A DNA stretch of 34,996 nucleotides from an uncultured Mediterraneibacter sp. (GTDB lineage: Bacteria; Bacillota; Clostridia; Lachnospirales; Lachnospiraceae), in assembly GCA_944376695.1 (NCBI GenBank), contig CALWDM010000028.1, forward strand, positions 1 to 34,996, given 5' to 3'. Below are positions 32,991 to 34,996 of the stretch, piece by piece. Positions within the stretch are counted from its first letter, which is position 1. Each line of letters opens with the position of its first letter. The translations under genes were made by a program, and so were the position numbers. The notes beneath the pieces were generated by a model that saw only the letters and a program-made list of their open reading frames with translations, did no database searches and was not told the DNA's origin.

Positions 32991-33524
32991 TTGGAGGCGA
33001 GGGAAATCGAGAGATGCATAGATGAATTCGGCGCAGACGTCTACAGGTTCTGCCTGAAACTCTGCATGAACAGGGAGGATGCGGAAGACCTGTACCAGCA
33101 GACATTCCTGCGGGCGCTGGAGAGAGAAGTAACCCTGGAATGGGAGAAAAATCCCCGGGCTTTTTTCTTTGCCGTGGCGCACAGCCAGTGGAAGAGCAGC
33201 AGAAGAAAAGCAGCGAGGCGCAGCGGGATCGCGCAGTGTACGAACATGGAAGAAGGGCAGGAACATACGGTCTGCTCAGGAGAAGACATAGAAGCAGATT
33301 ATTTCCGCAGAGAGATGATATCAGAGATCAGCCGTATCATCCAGGACCTCCCCGATAAATTTCGGGTCCCGCTGATCTTGTTTTACCTCTTCGAGTTCAA
33401 AGTCGAACAGATTGCAGAGATGACGGGGAAGCCGCCGGGGACAGTGAAAAGCCGCCTGTTTAAAGGCAGAAAGATAGTCAAAAAGAGATTGGAGGAAGCT
33501 GGTTATGGCGAAGAAAGATTTTGA
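32991..33524 (+). CDS. Sigma-70 family (ECF-type) RNA polymerase sigma factor
   Basis: 177 residues with region 2 (FGADVYRFCLKLCMNREDAEDLYQQTFLRAL, then NPRAFFFAVAHSQWKSSRRK) and region 4 (RIIQDLPDKFRVPLILFYLFEFKVEQIAEMTGKPPGTVKSRLFKGRKIVKKRL), the two-domain ECF layout. It starts at TTG 32991 with GGAGGTGAG 8 nt upstream. The stop overlaps the next gene by 20 bp, as expected for a sigma/anti-sigma pair. Confidence 0.94.
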   Translation: MEAREIERCIDEFGADVYRFCLKLCMNREDAEDLYQQTFLRALEREVTLEWEKNPRAFFFAVAHSQWKSSRRKAARRSGIAQCTNMEEGQEHTVCSGEDIEADYFRREMISEISRIIQDLPDKFRVPLILFYLFEFKVEQIAEMTGKPPGTVKSRLFKGRKIVKKRLEEAGYGEERF

Positions 33525-33891
33525 TACAGAGTTTGACAGATTGATCCGCGAAGCGCTTAAAACCACGGATAAGCCGGATGTCAGGCTGGATAACGGACTG
33601 AAAGCAGAGCTCTATGAGCGGGAACGCCTCCTGAGACAGGGCAGGGCGGGCAGGAGTATCTCCCTCTGGTACCTGCCTATGGTATTGAATCTCATCCTGT
33701 TTCTTTTGCTGGGAGCAGCCCTTGTCCTGCTGATCGACAGTCTGTATCTGTCGGTACTGGCTGCTGCGGCCTGTGCCTACATGGGGATCGCGGGAGTGGT
33801 GATCACTCTGGTCGGAATAAAAAGAACGGACCTCAGAGAGGAAATCTCGATCCATATAAAAAAGGGGGAACAGAGATATGAAAAGGCATAG
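33505..33891 (+). CDS. Probable membrane anti-sigma factor (128 aa)
   Basis: An N-terminal soluble segment of about 50 residues (FDTEFDRLIREAL..PDVRLDNGLKAEL) is followed by two hydrophobic helices (about 53-105) and a charged tail. No zinc-binding HxxxCxxC motif is seen. It overlaps the sigma gene by 20 bp and has its ribosome-binding site (GGAGG) inside that gene. The role as anti-sigma factor is inferred from layout and topology only. Confidence 0.75.
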   Translation: MAKKDFDTEFDRLIREALKTTDKPDVRLDNGLKAELYERERLLRQGRAGRSISLWYLPMVLNLILFLLLGAALVLLIDSLYLSVLAAAACAYMGIAGVVITLVGIKRTDLREEISIHIKKGEQRYEKA

Positions 33892-34783
33892 TGACGTAAA
33901 AAACCGAAAAAACCGCGGCTTGATCTTAGCTGCCGCGATCCTCGTTTTGTTTATCCTTGTGAGATTTGGGGTATTCTTTGCCGTGAGCGGAGGATTCAGC
34001 GGAATTGCAATGGCGATCCCTCTGTTTCTCCTGGGGGCTGTCTTCTTCTGGCTGCTCATGTCTGCGTTCTTTGGGGCGTGGGCCTACCAGGACTGCCGGA
34101 AGCGGGGGGATGATCCTGTCCTTTGGGTCATCATTATATTTCTCGCCACGCCTGTGATCGGGCTTCTGATCTATTTCCTGAGGCGGCGGGAGATCAGGAG
34201 ACCCTGCCCTGCCTGCGGGCATCCTGTACCGCTGCGGGCAAAATACTGTGAGGAATGCGGGTCATATATTCAAAACAGGGAGGAAATGGAAAGAATGGAA
34301 AACAAAAAAGTACATCACAAAAAATATATTGCCGGGGGCCTGGTCAGCCTGGCACTTCTGATCGTATGCCTGACCGGAGTTATCGTGAGCGCGTCCGGAG
34401 CCGGGAATGTGAATACCGCTCCCTCGTCCGATGAGAGAGTGTGGAATCTGGGCGTGATCCAGATGAGCGTGAGCAATTACTGGGATGGCGTCTGGAATTT
34501 CAGCTTCAAGCGGGCCAGCGACGGATTTGTGGAAGAAAGGAATATGAAGATCGAAGATGCAGAGACACAAAAGCTGCATGCAGACATATCCTGTGGCACC
34601 GTGCCTGACGGGGCAAGCCTCATCCTCTGGCTCGTGCAGGGGGACAGGGCAGAATCCGTGGATGTGACGGATCTTTCAAAACCGCTGGAATATCCTCTGG
34701 ACGGATTCGAGGACGGGAAGATCCATGTCAGACTCCAGATCAATGGGGTGGAGGACGTTACATCGGAGATCACGATAGAGTAA
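33878..34783 (+). CDS. Membrane protein with zinc ribbon and extracytoplasmic domain (third gene of sigma operon)
   Basis: 301 residues. The N-terminus has two to three hydrophobic helices (about 14-100, with a PLDc_N-like segment AWAYQDCRKRGDDPVLWVIIIFLATPVIGLLIYFL). A zinc ribbon (C110, C113, C124, C127), another helix (about 150-170) and an outer-face domain of about 125 residues follow. It overlaps the previous gene by 14 bp. It could sense or respond to envelope stress with the sigma factor; the outer domain is not recognised. Confidence 0.8.
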   Translation: MKRHSDVKNRKNRGLILAAAILVLFILVRFGVFFAVSGGFSGIAMAIPLFLLGAVFFWLLMSAFFGAWAYQDCRKRGDDPVLWVIIIFLATPVIGLLIYFLRRREIRRPCPACGHPVPLRAKYCEECGSYIQNREEMERMENKKVHHKKYIAGGLVSLALLIVCLTGVIVSASGAGNVNTAPSSDERVWNLGVIQMSVSNYWDGVWNFSFKRASDGFVEERNMKIEDAETQKLHADISCGTVPDGASLILWLVQGDRAESVDVTDLSKPLEYPLDGFEDGKIHVRLQINGVEDVTSEITIE

Positions 34784-34818
34784 ATCTGGATTTGTGGGGG
34801 AGCCTTCCTTGTAGATAT

Positions 34819-34856
34819 AACGTCCGAAAACCGTTGATGTGATGCGGGACGTTTTC
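34819..34856 (+). terminator. Weak terminator-like hairpin after the sigma operon
   Basis: A 7-bp stem (AACGTCC 34819-34825 with GGACGTT 34847-34853), 21-nt loop, short T run. Confidence 0.4.
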
Positions 34857-34923
34857 GCGGCGGACGGGGATATGGCTCAGGTTCCGGTTCCGTAATCTGG
34901 GAAAGACGTAAAAGGGAGAAAGC

Positions 34924-34996
34924 ATGGCTAAAAGCAATTGTCCGGCGGAAGATTCGGCTCCGCCTCAGGCATCCGCCGGACAATTAACGCCACGCT
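34924..34996 (+). CDS. Start of an unidentified gene running off the right edge
   Basis: ATG at 34924 with AAAAGGGAG about 6 nt upstream opens a frame (MAKSNCPAEDSAPPQASAGQLTPR...) to the window end. Too short to identify. A perfect 14-bp inverted repeat lies inside its first codons, so it may instead be a non-coding structured element. Confidence 0.4.
   Translation, partial: MAKSNCPAEDSAPPQASAGQLTPR
34936..34985. repeat. Perfect 14-bp inverted repeat at the right edge
   Basis: AATTGTCCGGCGGA (34936-34949) and its exact reverse complement (34972-34985), 22-nt loop; an inner GGCGGA/TCCGCC alternative pairing exists. No T tract follows. Confidence 0.75.

Noticed and set aside
1-34996. tRNA, rRNA, insertion sequences or prophage genes
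   Set aside because: None recognised on reading both strands; the only hint of a mobile junction is the atypical first ~75 bases.

Overview
This window looks like about 35 kb of chromosome from a strictly anaerobic, high-GC gut Firmicute, most likely of the Lachnospiraceae. That placement is an inference from strong AGGAGG ribosome-binding sites, two TTG starts, a YerC/YecD (TrpR-like) regulator and protein sequences typical of the clade; no rRNA or other phylogenetic marker is present. It is dominated by a gene set for anaerobic purine/uric-acid catabolism of the E. coli ygeW-ygfM type, together with maturation genes for selenium-dependent molybdenum hydroxylases and a molybdate importer. 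The core set (ygeX, ygeY, ygeW, ssnA, hyuA, ygfK, xdhD-like, yqeB/yqeC/mocA) is known from enterobacteria and, more recently, from purine-degrading gut anaerobes. The novelty here lies in the fusions, the regulatory DNA and several damaged or repeat-rich loci.

Layout. (1) 1-3675: molybdenum subunit of a xanthine-dehydrogenase-type enzyme (xdhA, open at the left edge and with an N-terminus that does not fit the family), then a fused FAD + [2Fe-2S] subunit (xdhB-xdhC). (2) 3717-4190: an acetyltransferase that has lost its acetyl-CoA loop. (3) 4318-10588, minus strand: YheO-like regulator, diaminopropionate ammonia-lyase (ygeX), M20 peptidase-like ygeY, carbamoyltransferase-like ygeW, ridA and carbamate kinase. 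(4) 10860-23496, plus strand and divergent from (3): ssnA, NCS2 purine permease, ygfK, hyuA, yqeC, a yqeB-mocA fusion, xdhD-like hydroxylase and a ModE-like DNA-binding protein. (5) 23692-26494: modA-modB-modC. (6) 26657-28045: MATE exporter. (7) 28367-31275, minus strand: small hypothetical gene, lone NMT1-type lipoprotein, zinc-ribbon membrane protein, and a TTG-start small protein. (8) 31512-34783, plus strand: PHP phosphoesterase, YerC-like repressor, and a sigma-factor operon with two membrane proteins. A new ORF begins at the right edge.

How the parts fit (inference from families): the permease imports a purine. The Mo/Se hydroxylases, YgfK, SsnA and HyuA oxidise or reduce, deaminate and open the ring. 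YgeY/YgeW release ureido groups as carbamoyl phosphate, which carbamate kinase converts to ATP. YgeX degrades diaminopropionate to pyruvate and ammonia, and RidA removes the 2-aminoacrylate made on the way. YqeC/YqeB/MocA and ModABC supply the molybdenum-selenium cofactor.

The strongest regulatory signals are two. A 39-bp dyad centred at 10710 lies exactly midway between two divergent -35 boxes. A perfect 34-bp palindrome (23626-23659) covers the promoter of modABC. At least four unrelated-gene intergenic regions also carry short imperfect tandem repeats with 14-, 16-, 15- and about 34-bp units.
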